Origin: an uncultured Eubacteriales bacterium
GTDB lineage: Bacteria; Bacillota; Clostridia; Oscillospirales; Oscillospiraceae
Length of the DNA: 21,473 bases
Direction: 5' to 3'
Assembly (NCBI GenBank): GCA_900546485.1
Contig: URDK01000040.1
Span: 1 to 21,473 of the forward strand
Of this stretch, positions 1 to 7,925 are shown piece by piece. Positions within the stretch are counted from its first letter, which is position 1; every line of letters begins with the position of its first letter. The translations under genes and the position numbers were made by a program. Below the pieces are notes generated by a model. That model was not told the DNA's origin and did not search any database. It saw nothing but the letters and a program-made list of their open reading frames with translations.

Positions 1-1216
1 TGTCGGCCAGCTCCCGGGCGTACTCCTCCCGGCTGTGGGCGCTGCCCCGGCCCAGAAAGCCCCACAGCAGCTTCCCGTCCGGGGCACGGCGCATCAGGGG
101 CTGTAAGGCGTTGGTCAGGTAGGTGACGTACCACATCGGGTAGGCCCCGCCGCCGTTGACCATATCCTGCCAGACGATGATGCCCAGTTTATCGCAGTGG
201 TAGTACCAGCGCAGCGGCTCCACCTTGACGTGTTTCCTGAGCATGTTGAAACCCATGGCCTTTGCGGCCTCGATGTCGAAGCGGAGCGCCTCGTCGCTCG
301 GCGCGGTGTAGAGCCCATCGGGCCACCAGCCCTGGTCGAGCAGCCCGTTGTGGAAATACGGCTTCCCGTTCAGGCACAGGCGCTTCACGCCCTCGGAGTC
401 GGCCTCCACAGAGAAGCTCCGCATGGCGAAATAGCTCTCCACCCTGTCCTCACCCAGCGCCAGGCTGAGCTCATAGAGATAGGGGTCCTCCGGCGACCAG
501 AGATGCACCTCATCCCCCAGCCGGAGCAGCGCCGGCGTCCCGGCGTAAAAGTCATAGGCCATGCCGTCTATGAGCGCACGGCAGGGCCCCTCGCCGTCCA
601 CGAAGAGCTCCACCGAGCCCTGGTCCACATGCGGCGTTATATACAGCGCGCGGATGTACTCCTCCGGCACGCTCTCGCACCACACCGTCTGCCAGATGCC
701 GCTCACGGGCGTATACCAGATGCCGCCGGGCTTGAGCTTCTGCTTGCCGCGGGGGTGATAGCCCTTGTCCGTGTCGTCCGTCACGCACACGACGAGCTCG
801 TTGGCCTCGCCCTCGGCATACAGCAGCTCCGTGATGTCGGCGGAAAAGCCAAGGAATCCGCCGCTGTGCGAGCAGGCCTCACGGCCGTTCACCCAGACAT
901 GCGCCATCTGGTCCACCGCGCCGAAATGGAGCAGCACGCGTCCGACGTTAAAGCCCTCGGGCAGCACAAGGTCCCTGCGGTACCAGAGGTACTCCCCAGG
1001 CTGGAGCGTCCTGCCCACTCCCGAGAGCTCGGATTCCGGCGCAAAGGGCACGATTATCTCCCCGTCATACTCCTCCGGCTCGTCGCTCCCGCGAGTTATG
1101 GCGTATTCCCAGGGGCCGTTGAGGTTGAGGCAGCTATCGCGCCTGAGCTGCGGGCGCGGGTATTCGGGCAGCGGGTGTTCGCGGTCAAGGGCCTCACCCC
1201 ACTCAGTTGTCAGCAT
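1..1216 (-). CDS. GH2 family glycoside hydrolase (N-terminal part, runs off left edge)
   Basis: The first 405 residues of a glycoside hydrolase family 2 enzyme of beta-galactosidase/beta-glucuronidase type; the 3' end lies outside the window. Visible parts are a jelly-roll sugar-binding domain (about 20-185) containing the family hallmark VSGIWQTVW at residues 171-179, an immunoglobulin-like middle domain (about 190-275), and the start of the TIM barrel, with FNMLRKHVKVEP (323-334) and GIIVWQDM (345-352). The catalytic NE motif and the nucleophile would lie further on, so substrate specificity cannot be read here. There is no signal peptide, so it is probably cytoplasmic. The start ATG at 1216-1214 follows a GGAGGG ribosome site and overlaps the end of the upstream MFS gene by 14 nt. 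This suggests translational coupling and that the transporter imports the substrate of this enzyme (inference). Confidence 0.87.
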   Translation of the reverse strand, partial: MLTTEWGEALDREHPLPEYPRPQLRRDSCLNLNGPWEYAITRGSDEPEEYDGEIIVPFAPESELSGVGRTLQPGEYLWYRRDLVLPEGFNVGRVLLHFGAVDQMAHVWVNGREACSHSGGFLGFSADITELLYAEGEANELVVCVTDDTDKGYHPRGKQKLKPGGIWYTPVSGIWQTVWCESVPEEYIRALYITPHVDQGSVELFVDGEGPCRALIDGMAYDFYAGTPALLRLGDEVHLWSPEDPYLYELSLALGEDRVESYFAMRSFSVEADSEGVKRLCLNGKPYFHNGLLDQGWWPDGLYTAPSDEALRFDIEAAKAMGFNMLRKHVKVEPLRWYYHCDKLGIIVWQDMVNGGGAYPMWYVTYLTNALQPLMRRAPDGKLLWGFLGRGSAHSREEYARELAD

Positions 1217-2492
1217 GGACTTCCCTCCTTTTGAGGATGAAAACAGGTATCAGCGTGAGCAGCAGCACTACCGCCGCCGCAAGGAAGATGCCGGGCGTCG
1301 GCACCGTCTTGGTGACGCCGAGCTCGACGTAGGTGAGGTCCCCGCCCTTGATCACGGCGGAGCCTATCTGCGGGCCGATTATCATGGGCAGCAGCACGGC
1401 AAAGAGCATGCGTATGCCCTGGAAGTGCCCGGCCTTGTCCGGCGGCGTGAGGTCGCGCACCTTGCCGGAGAGCGAGGCCGTCACCAGCATGTAGCCGCTC
1501 ATCATCACGCAGCCCGCGATGATGACCGCCGCCTGGCCGCGCGCGAAGTACATCGCCACCAACCCTGCGAACATCACGGCCGCGGCGGGGATGGTAAAGC
1601 GCAGCTTGCCCATCCGGTCTATGAGCTTCCCCGAGAGCACGCTCACCAGCGAGGCTACGATGAGCACCACGCCGAGCACTATGGCATAGTCCGTGATGCC
1701 GAGGAAGTTCTGGATGTAGATTATGAGATAGGGGAAGAACACCTGCACCGCCACGGAGAACACCGCAAAGGCCAGCAGCGCGAGGTAAAGCCCCGGATTC
1801 GCCCTCACCACCGAGGGCCGCAGCCCGTAGACGAGGTTCTTGAAATAGCTGTCGTGCCTGGGCCTGAGCTCCGGCTCGTCCCTGACGAGGAAAAGCGCTA
1901 TTATGCCCGTCGCCGTCACGAGCGCGCCGAAGATGGTGAAAAACTCGCTCCAGCGCCCGGCCTGCGTGAGCCCGTCGAAGAGCCCGAAGATGACGAGCAT
2001 GGAGATGAGCGGCAGCGTGGCTATCACGGATTCTGCGCGGCCGCGGTTCGTCTCGTCCGTCGCGTCCGTGAGCCAGGCGTTGAAGGCCGCGTCGTTGGCC
2101 GTGGAGCCGAAAAAGGTCATCACACAGTCGAGCACGACTATCATCACGGCGGCCGCCGATACCGCGCTCGCCGCCGGGAAGAGCTTGGCCGCGTTCTCCA
2201 CCGTCACCAGGCCGAAGGCCGCCGTAGAGACGCCCCAGAGGATATAGCCGCAGCCGATGAGCAGCCGCCGCTTGCCAAGGGCGTCCGAGAGCGCGCCCAT
2301 GAGCAGCGCCGTTAGCGTCGCGGCGGCGGCGCTCCAGCCCACCATCGCGGCGATGTAGTCCGGGTCGGTCGAAATCGTGTTGTAGAGGTACACGTTGAAG
2401 TACATGTTCTCGATGGTCCAGGCAAACTGCCCTACAAGTCCCACGAGAACTATTGTGAGCCACTTCCTGGCCCCGAGCTTTGTCGCGGTCAT
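1203..2492 (-). CDS. MFS transporter, probable sugar or glycoside importer
   Basis: A 429-residue polytopic membrane protein with the length and hydrophobic pattern of a 12-helix major facilitator superfamily transporter. The first helix holds LVGLVGQFAWTIENMYFN, and the loop between helices 2 and 3 has GALSDALGKRR (about residues 62-72), which matches the MFS motif-A pattern G-x-x-S/A-D-x-x-G-[RK]-[RK]. The C-terminus is short and basic (LKRREVHADN). The ATG at 2492 is preceded by GGGAGG. It is the first gene of a leftward pair with the GH2 gene, overlapping it by 14 nt, so a role in taking up the glycoside that the GH2 enzyme cleaves is the natural inference. The exact substrate is unknown. 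A perfect TATAAT lies 41-46 bp upstream of the start. Confidence 0.85.
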   Translation of the reverse strand: MTATKLGARKWLTIVLVGLVGQFAWTIENMYFNVYLYNTISTDPDYIAAMVGWSAAAATLTALLMGALSDALGKRRLLIGCGYILWGVSTAAFGLVTVENAAKLFPAASAVSAAAVMIVVLDCVMTFFGSTANDAAFNAWLTDATDETNRGRAESVIATLPLISMLVIFGLFDGLTQAGRWSEFFTIFGALVTATGIIALFLVRDEPELRPRHDSYFKNLVYGLRPSVVRANPGLYLALLAFAVFSVAVQVFFPYLIIYIQNFLGITDYAIVLGVVLIVASLVSVLSGKLIDRMGKLRFTIPAAAVMFAGLVAMYFARGQAAVIIAGCVMMSGYMLVTASLSGKVRDLTPPDKAGHFQGIRMLFAVLLPMIIGPQIGSAVIKGGDLTYVELGVTKTVPTPGIFLAAAVVLLLTLIPVFILKRREVHADN

Positions 2493-2532
2493 CTCCCGTC
2501 CTCCCTTCCGCGGTGCGCTGATGCCGCCCTTT

Positions 2533-2561
2533 ATTATATATTAACTTTCTAATTATTAAAA
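2533..2561 (-). promoter_or_regulatory. Candidate promoter of the MFS-GH2 operon
   Basis: On the minus strand a perfect -10 TATAAT (plus 2533-2538) is separated by 17 bp from a weak -35 TTTTAA (2556-2561). It sits in an AT-rich patch that contrasts with the GC-rich genes on both sides, upstream of the MFS start at 2492. The -35 is poor, so an activator may be needed. Confidence 0.4.
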
Positions 2562-2783
2562 GCGAAAAATCGCCGGCCGCTCCTCAGCGCGCAAAAAAAT
2601 GCATAGTCCGCCCGCGCGCCTAATGCGGGGCCAAAAATGACGGTTTTCTTGCATTTGTCAAGAGTTTCGCAGGATTGTTAATTAATAATCTTGGAAATAC
2701 GGTGTGTTTGTGTCATTTTCGCTGGACATAAATTAACAAATGTGTTACGATTGCTCCGTCAAATATAACGAGAGGTGATGCTC
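2562..2783 (+). promoter_or_regulatory. Upstream control region of the rnf operon
   Basis: AT-rich intergenic DNA between the divergent MFS and rnfC genes; no gene is visible. A possible promoter is TTGTCA, 17 bp, then TTAATT in 2656-2685. A short dyad TAACA-AATG-TGTTA lies at 2734-2747, 37 bp upstream of the rnfC ATG, where an operator could sit. The ribosome site GAGAGGTGA (2772-2778 region) decides the rnfC start. Individual promoter elements are uncertain. Confidence 0.3.
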
Positions 2784-4160
2784 ATGCCCTTTAAGTACTA
2801 TGGCGGTGTTCACCCGGATTACGCGAAGACCGCCAGCAAGACGCCTGTGCGTACCATCTCGCCGCCGAGCGTCGTGGTGCTGCCGATGATCCAACAGATC
2901 GGCGCCCCGAACAAGCCCATCGTCAAGGTGGGAGACACGGTGAAGATGGGCCAGCTCATAGGCTCAAATGACGCGCCGGTATCCGCCCCGGTGCACGCTT
3001 CGGTCTCCGGCAAGGTCATAGCCGTTGAGCCGAGGCGGCACATGCTGGGCGATATGGTCATGTCCGTCGTCATTGAGAACGATTTTCAGGATACCCCCTG
3101 CGAGGACATGAAGCCGCTTACCGCCGAGCAGCTCAAGGACCCGGACGCCATTCTCGCCCGTATCCGTGAGGCCGGCGTTGTCGGCATGGGCGGCGCGATG
3201 TTCCCGACCGCGTTCAAGATCCAGGGCGGACGCGGCAAGGTGGACACGCTCATCATAAACGGCGCGGAGTGCGAACCGTATCTCTGCGGCGACCACCGCA
3301 CGATGCTGGAGCATCCGGAGGAGCTTTTGAAGGGCATAGAGCTCGTCCGCATAGCCCAGGGTCTGGACAAGTGCTATTACGGCATTGAGAAGAACAAGCA
3401 GGACGCCATCGACCTGCTCAACAGCCTCGACCCGGCGAAGTACGGCGTCGAGATCGTCCCCGAGGTGGTCAAGTACCCCCAGGGCGCGGAGAAGATGCAG
3501 GTCAAGGCCAACACGAACCGCGAGGTCAAGCCCGGCGGGCTGCCGAGCGGCGTGGGCTGCAACGTCGTCTCCACCTACACTGCCTACACGATCTACCGCG
3601 CCTGCTATGAGGGCATTCCCTCGATAGAGCGCGTGGTCACCGTCGCGGGCGACTGCGTCAAGGAAGCGCAGAACCTGCTGTGCCGCTTCGGCACCCCGCT
3701 CGACCACATCTTCGCCGAGGCCGGCGTGGACATGGACAGGGTCGAGCGCATCTGCATGGGCGGCCCGATGATGGGCATCTGCGTGGCCGACTCCAGCGCG
3801 GGCAGCGTCAAGGGTGCTTCCGGTCTGCTGCTCTTCAGCAAGGACATGAACCGCGAGAGCGAGACGCCCACCTGCATCCGCTGCGGCAACTGCATAGCGC
3901 ACTGCCCGATGAAGCTCGAGCCGATGTACATGTACATGTACGTCAACAAGGGCGACATCAAGAAGATGGAAGAATATCACGTCATGGACTGCTTTGAGTG
4001 CGGCTCCTGCTCCTACGGATGTCCGGGACGCCTGCCGCTGACCCACACCTTCAAGCTCGGCAAGGCCATGATAAACGCCAAGCGCGCGGAGGAGAGAGCC
4101 CGCGCCGAGGCCGCGAAGGCTAATGCCGCGGCCGCTGCCGGAAAGGAGGCGCAGGCCTGA
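2784..4160 (+). CDS. rnfC: Ion-translocating electron transport complex subunit C
   Basis: Peripheral iron-sulfur/NADH-side subunit of the Rnf complex, which moves electrons between reduced ferredoxin and NAD+ and couples this to Na+ or H+ export. The protein has 458 residues. The N-terminal barrel-like domain (about 25-100) is followed by a nucleotide/FMN-type glycine-rich stretch GVVGMGGAMFPT (131-142) and the NGAECEPYL motif (160-168). Two ferredoxin-type clusters follow, CIRCGNCIAHCP (364-375) and CFECGSCSYGCP (403-414). The tail after residue 430 is alanine/lysine/glutamate rich. GTG 2775 and ATG 2778 are also in frame, but GAGAGGTGA fits ATG 2784 best, giving MPFKYYGG. It is the first gene of rnfCDGEAB and its TGA overlaps the rnfD ATG by one base. 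Confidence 0.95.
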   Translation: MPFKYYGGVHPDYAKTASKTPVRTISPPSVVVLPMIQQIGAPNKPIVKVGDTVKMGQLIGSNDAPVSAPVHASVSGKVIAVEPRRHMLGDMVMSVVIENDFQDTPCEDMKPLTAEQLKDPDAILARIREAGVVGMGGAMFPTAFKIQGGRGKVDTLIINGAECEPYLCGDHRTMLEHPEELLKGIELVRIAQGLDKCYYGIEKNKQDAIDLLNSLDPAKYGVEIVPEVVKYPQGAEKMQVKANTNREVKPGGLPSGVGCNVVSTYTAYTIYRACYEGIPSIERVVTVAGDCVKEAQNLLCRFGTPLDHIFAEAGVDMDRVERICMGGPMMGICVADSSAGSVKGASGLLLFSKDMNRESETPTCIRCGNCIAHCPMKLEPMYMYMYVNKGDIKKMEEYHVMDCFECGSCSYGCPGRLPLTHTFKLGKAMINAKRAEERARAEAAKANAAAAAGKEAQA

Positions 4161-5200
4161 TGGAGGAGAAAAAGCTCTTTAAAGTAACGTCGAACCCCAT
4201 CCTCAGGACCGGGCGCGGCACCCAGCAGATAATGTTGGACGTCATAATCGGCCTCATCCCCGCCCTGGCGGTCGGCGTGTACATGTTCGGCGCCAAGGTG
4301 ATAATGCTGCTGGCGGTCTCGATAGTCTCCTGCGTGTTCTTCGAGTGGGCTTACAGAAAGCTCATGAAGAAAAACACCACCGTCGGCGATCTCTCCGCCG
4401 TTGTAACGGCGCTGCTGCTGGTCTGCGTCCTGCCCTCCGAGGCGAAGTGGTGGATGGTAGTCATCGGCTCCTTCTTCTCCGTTGTGGTCGTGAAGCAGCT
4501 CTACGGCGGCATAGGCAAGAACTTCCTGAACCCCGCCCTCGCGGGCCGCGCCTTCCTGACGGCGGCCTACGCGGGCTATATGACTGTTTGGGCCGTGCCC
4601 AGCGTGCTCTCCGGCAGTGTTGACGCCGCCACGATGGCCACCCCGCTCTCCTACCTCTACGCCGGTCAGGCGCTGCCCGAGTACATGAGCCTCGGCTCCA
4701 TCTTCCTCGGCGGCATCCCCGGCTGCGTCGGCGAGATAAGCACCCTGGCCGTGCTCATCGGCGGCCTCTGGCTCCTTGCCCGCAAGGTCATCACCTGGCG
4801 CATCCCCGTCTCCTTCATCGGCACCGTCGCGGTCCTCTGCCTCATCTTCGGCCACGAGGGCTACGGCAGGATAGACTGGATGCTCCTGAACGTCTGCTCC
4901 GGCGGCCTTATGCTCGGCGCCTTCTTCATGGCGACCGACTACTCCACCAGCCCCGTCACTCTCAAGGGCCAGCTGGTGTTCGGCCTCGGCTGCGGTGTAC
5001 TTACTGTCCTTATCCGCTACTTCGGCTCCTACCCCGAGGGCGTCAGCTATGCCATCCTCATCATGAACTGCTGCACCTGGGGCGTCGACAAGCTGACCCG
5101 CCCGAGGCAGTTCGGCGTGAGCGCAGAGGACGTCAAGGCTGCGAAGGCAGCGAAGAAAGCGGCCAAGAAACAGGCAAAGGAGGGTGCTGCAAATGGCTGA
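4160..5200 (+). CDS. rnfD: Rnf complex membrane subunit D
   Basis: A 346-residue integral membrane subunit of the NqrB/RnfD family, which carries FMN and forms part of the ion and electron path. Many hydrophobic helices are visible. The family signatures are RTGRGTQQIMLDVIIGLIPA near the N-terminus, GGIGKNFLNPALAGRAFL (116-133) and FFMATDYSTSPVT in the C-terminal third. The covalent FMN site is normally S/T-G-A-T. Here the corresponding place reads DAATMATPL (155-163), with T158 the probable acceptor and an alanine in place of the glycine. The tail is lysine/alanine rich (AAKAAKKAAKKQAKE). Its start overlaps the rnfC stop (TGATG), and its end overlaps rnfG by 8 nt. Confidence 0.95.
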   Translation: MEEKKLFKVTSNPILRTGRGTQQIMLDVIIGLIPALAVGVYMFGAKVIMLLAVSIVSCVFFEWAYRKLMKKNTTVGDLSAVVTALLLVCVLPSEAKWWMVVIGSFFSVVVVKQLYGGIGKNFLNPALAGRAFLTAAYAGYMTVWAVPSVLSGSVDAATMATPLSYLYAGQALPEYMSLGSIFLGGIPGCVGEISTLAVLIGGLWLLARKVITWRIPVSFIGTVAVLCLIFGHEGYGRIDWMLLNVCSGGLMLGAFFMATDYSTSPVTLKGQLVFGLGCGVLTVLIRYFGSYPEGVSYAILIMNCCTWGVDKLTRPRQFGVSAEDVKAAKAAKKAAKKQAKEGAANG

Positions 5201-5738
5201 AACTAAGAAAGCGCCCAACCAGATCGTACGGCTTGCGCTGATACTCTTCCTTGTGTCCGCCATAGTCTCCGGCGTGCTCGGCTTCGTCAACATGCTCACC
5301 AAGGACAGGATAAAGGAGCAGGAGGAGGCCGCCAGGGCCGCCGCCTACAACGCGGTCCTCGCAAGCGACACCTACACCGACGTCACCTATGACAAGGAAG
5401 CCTTCCCGACTGTGGACGCTCTCGTCCAGGCCGGCGAGAACGGCTGGGTCGTTGAGCTCACCTTCTCCGGCGCGCAGAGCTCCATCACCGCCGCTTTCGG
5501 CGTTGCTCCCGACTACAGCATCACGGGTGCGAGCGTCATCTCCCACTCCGAGACCTCCGGCCTCGGCGCGAAGATAGTCGAGTCTGAATTCCTGGACAGC
5601 TTCGTCGGACAGACCGAGGGCATGGCCGTCACCAAGGACGGCGGCACGGTGGATTCCATAACCGCCGCGACCATCTCCTCCAGGGCCATGGCCAACGCCG
5701 CCAATACGGCAATCGCCGTCTGCAAGTCGCTGGGTTAA
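5193..5738 (+). CDS. rnfG: Rnf complex FMN-binding subunit G
   Basis: A 181-residue subunit with one N-terminal membrane anchor (about 11-33) and an extracytoplasmic FMN-binding domain. The site of the phosphoester-linked FMN is the motif near the C-terminus, SITAATISSRA (155-165), with T160 the expected acceptor; the family consensus is S/T-G-A-T-x-[ST]-[ST], so the glycine is replaced by alanine here. The conserved HSETSGLGAKI stretch is at 118-128. The start was set at ATG 5193 because AAAGGAGG (5176-5183) is 9 nt upstream; a GTG at 5184 lies too close to that site. It overlaps rnfD by 8 nt and is followed by rnfE after 14 nt. Confidence 0.93.
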   Translation: MAETKKAPNQIVRLALILFLVSAIVSGVLGFVNMLTKDRIKEQEEAARAAAYNAVLASDTYTDVTYDKEAFPTVDALVQAGENGWVVELTFSGAQSSITAAFGVAPDYSITGASVISHSETSGLGAKIVESEFLDSFVGQTEGMAVTKDGGTVDSITAATISSRAMANAANTAIAVCKSLG

Positions 5739-5752
5739 GGGAGGTCTGAGAA

Positions 5753-6463
5753 ATGAACATTAAAAAGCAATTCACAGAGGGCCTCATCACCAACAACCCC
5801 GTCCTCGTGCAGCGCATCGGCATGTGCTCCACCATGGCCATAACGACCACGCTGTTCAACGGCATCGGCATGGGCCTCTCCGTTCTTGTCATTCTGACCT
5901 GCTGCAACATCGTCATCTCGGCGATGCGCAAGGTCATTCCGAACGACATCCGCCTGGCGATCTTCGTCGTCGTCATCGCGGGCTTCGTCACGATAGTTGA
6001 CCTGCTTTTGCAGGCCTACATACCGGCGCTGTCGGCTTCGCTGGGCGTGTTCATCCCGCTCATCGTCGTCAACTGCATCATCATCGGCCGTGCAGAGGCC
6101 TTCTGCCAGAAGGAGCCCGTGGGCCCCTCCTTCTTCGACGGCATCTTCCAGGGCTTCGGCTACACCGTCGTTCTGGTGTGCATGTGCGTCATCCGCGAGC
6201 TGCTCGGCTCCGGCACCTTCGGCGGCGGTCTGCTCGACATCACCACCGGCGCCCTCCGGCTGACGCTTGACGGCAGCGGCAAGGGCATTCAGATCTTCCC
6301 CTCCGAGTTCGGAGCGACGATACTCATCATGCCCTTCGGCGGCTTCCTGACGCTGGCCTGCCTGCTTGCGGCGATGCAGTACGCGCTGCGCAAGTCGGCT
6401 GAGAAGAAGGAAAAGGCCGCGCGCGCTGCGAAGGTCGAGGTTGTAAAGGAGGCGGCTGAGTAA
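5753..6463 (+). CDS. rnfE: Rnf complex membrane subunit E
   Basis: A 236-residue, roughly six-helix membrane protein of the RnfA/RnfE/NqrD/NqrE family; RnfA and RnfE form the central pseudo-symmetric pair that holds an intramembrane iron-sulfur centre and the ion path. Diagnostic features are the N-terminal FTEGLITNNPVLVQRIGMC, with the conserved cysteine at the end, the VNCIIIGRAEAF segment, and VCVIRELLGSGTF-type residues in the fifth helix. The C-terminus is charged (KKEKAARAAKVEVVKEAAE). It starts at ATG 5753 with AAGGGAGG 8 nt upstream. Its TAA overlaps the rnfA ATG by one base, so the two proteins are likely made in step. Confidence 0.95.
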   Translation: MNIKKQFTEGLITNNPVLVQRIGMCSTMAITTTLFNGIGMGLSVLVILTCCNIVISAMRKVIPNDIRLAIFVVVIAGFVTIVDLLLQAYIPALSASLGVFIPLIVVNCIIIGRAEAFCQKEPVGPSFFDGIFQGFGYTVVLVCMCVIRELLGSGTFGGGLLDITTGALRLTLDGSGKGIQIFPSEFGATILIMPFGGFLTLACLLAAMQYALRKSAEKKEKAARAAKVEVVKEAAE

Positions 6464-7044
6464 TGTTTGATTCTGTTCTTACGATAGCGCTCGGCGCTAT
6501 CCTCATCAACAACTTCATCTTCTCCCAGTTCCTCGGCTGCTGCCCCTTCCTGGGCTGCTCCACGAAGATCGACACCGCCGTCGGCATGGGCATCGCGGTC
6601 ACCTTCGTCATGGGCCTGGCCTCCGCCATCTGCTACGCGGTCAACCTGCTGCTCATCGCGCTCGACCTCGAGTACATGAGCACCCTGGCCTTCATCCTGG
6701 TCATCGCCGTGCTCGTGCAGTTCGTCGAGATGTTCCTCAAGAAGTCGGTGCCCTCGCTGTACACCGCGCTCGGCATCTTCCTGCCGCTCATCACAACCAA
6801 CTGCGCCGTCCTCGGCGTCGTGCTGCTGAACGTGCAGAACAACTACAACTTCATCGAGAGCGTCGTCTACGGCATCACCGGCGGCCTCGGCTTCCTCGTC
6901 GCCATCGTGCTCTTCGCGAGCGTGCGCGACAGGCTGCAGTTCGCCGATTACCCCGAGAGCTTCGACGGCTTCCCGATAGCCCTCGTTACCGCCGGCCTGC
7001 TGGCCCTGGCCTTCATGGGCTTCTCGGGCATGAAGATAGGTTAA
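6463..7044 (+). CDS. rnfA: Rnf complex membrane subunit A
   Basis: A 193-residue six-helix membrane subunit and partner of RnfE. It shows the classic signatures FDSVLTIALGAILINNFIFSQFLG near the start, CPFLGCSTKIDTAVGMGIAV with the conserved cysteine, and LGIFLPLITTNCAVLGVVLL (about 105-124), where TTNC carries the cysteine for the intramembrane iron-sulfur centre. The C-terminal ALAFMGFSGM is also typical. The length matches the family. The ATG overlaps the rnfE TAA (TAATG), and a GGAGG lies inside the end of rnfE. Confidence 0.95.
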   Translation: MFDSVLTIALGAILINNFIFSQFLGCCPFLGCSTKIDTAVGMGIAVTFVMGLASAICYAVNLLLIALDLEYMSTLAFILVIAVLVQFVEMFLKKSVPSLYTALGIFLPLITTNCAVLGVVLLNVQNNYNFIESVVYGITGGLGFLVAIVLFASVRDRLQFADYPESFDGFPIALVTAGLLALAFMGFSGMKIG

Positions 7045-7057
7045 GGGGGTAAGGCAT

Positions 7058-7870
7058 ATGGATATTATGAATATAGTATATGCCATGCTCGTGCTCGGCG
7101 TCATGGGCGCCGTGTTCGGCGGTCTCCTGGCCTTTGCCGCAAAGATCTTCTACGTTGAACAGGACCCGCGCATAGGCGAAGTCCGCGAGGCGCTCGCGGG
7201 CGCCAACTGCGGCGGCTGCGGCTACGCGGGCTGCGACGCCTACGCTGCCGCCGTCGTGGCGGGCGAGGCTCCCCCCAACAAGTGCTCCCCGGGCGGAGCG
7301 GCTACGGCCGAGAAGGTCGCCGCCATCATGGGCCTGGACGCCGCCCCCGAGGTCAAGTATGTGGCCTTCGTCCCCTGCTCCGGCAACGCCGACGCGGCCA
7401 AGCGCTTCTTTGATTACGAGGGCCCGAAGGACTGCGTCGCGGCCATGCGCTTCGGCAACAAGGGCCCGAAGGAGTGTCAGTTCAGCTGCATCGGCCTCGG
7501 CAACTGCGTGCGCGCCTGCCAGTTCGGCGCCATGCACATTGAAAACGGCGTCGCCGTGGTCGACCGCGAGAAGTGCGTCGCCTGCATGGCCTGCGCCGAC
7601 GCCTGCCCGAAGAAGATCATCCGCAAGGTGCCCTACGAGCAGCGCGTGCTGGTGGGCTGCCGCTCCGAGGACAAGGGCGCGCAGACCCGCAAGATGTGCG
7701 ACGCGGGCTGCATCGGCTGCATGAAGTGCCAGAAGGAGTGCCCGCACGAGGCCATCAAGGTCGTGAACTTCGTCGCCACCATCGACTACGACAAGTGCAC
7801 CGGCTGCGGCCACTGTGCTGAGGTCTGCCCCAGGCACATCATCCACCCGCAGAAGATCTACGAGCAGTAA
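7058..7870 (+). CDS. rnfB: Rnf complex iron-sulfur subunit B
   Basis: A 270-residue electron-entry subunit that takes electrons from reduced ferredoxin. An N-terminal membrane anchor (about 6-30) is followed by the FeS domain ANCGGCGYAGCDAY, with C51, C54, C59 and C76 as ligands. Four further cysteine-rich clusters are visible: a spread one at 140-154, CVACMACADACP (173-184), CIGCMKCQKECP (218-229) and CTGCGHCAEVCP (247-258). This is a long cysteine-rich form, as in clostridial Rnf, compared with the short proteobacterial RnfB. It starts at ATG 7058 after AAGGGGGTAAGG. It is the last gene of the operon, followed 12 nt later by an intrinsic terminator. Confidence 0.95.
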   Translation: MDIMNIVYAMLVLGVMGAVFGGLLAFAAKIFYVEQDPRIGEVREALAGANCGGCGYAGCDAYAAAVVAGEAPPNKCSPGGAATAEKVAAIMGLDAAPEVKYVAFVPCSGNADAAKRFFDYEGPKDCVAAMRFGNKGPKECQFSCIGLGNCVRACQFGAMHIENGVAVVDREKCVACMACADACPKKIIRKVPYEQRVLVGCRSEDKGAQTRKMCDAGCIGCMKCQKECPHEAIKVVNFVATIDYDKCTGCGHCAEVCPRHIIHPQKIYEQ

Positions 7871-7882
7871 GCAAATGCACAA

Positions 7883-7915
7883 GACCCCCGGTCGGATGAC
7901 CGGGGGTCCTTTTTT
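7883..7915 (+). terminator. Intrinsic terminator of the rnf operon
   Basis: An 11-bp perfect GC-rich stem (7883-7893 with 7898-7908), a GGAT loop and a run of six T (7910-7915). It lies right after rnfB and before the convergent beta-glucuronidase stop at 7926. On the minus strand it lacks a good T run. Confidence 0.93.
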
Positions 7916-7925
7916 ATGCTCTTTT

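Noticed and set aside
197..1234. 345-residue open frame on the plus strand
   Set aside because: It is antisense to the GH2 gene, whose product shows clear family motifs; the plus product is rich in His, Val, Arg and Ala as usual for shadows of GC-rich genes.
765..2315. 516-residue open frame on the plus strand
   Set aside because: Antisense to the MFS transporter; highly charged low-complexity product without any family motif.
4013..5302. 429-residue open frame on the minus strand across rnfD
   Set aside because: Shadow of rnfC/rnfD/rnfG; the plus-strand proteins carry definite Rnf signatures.
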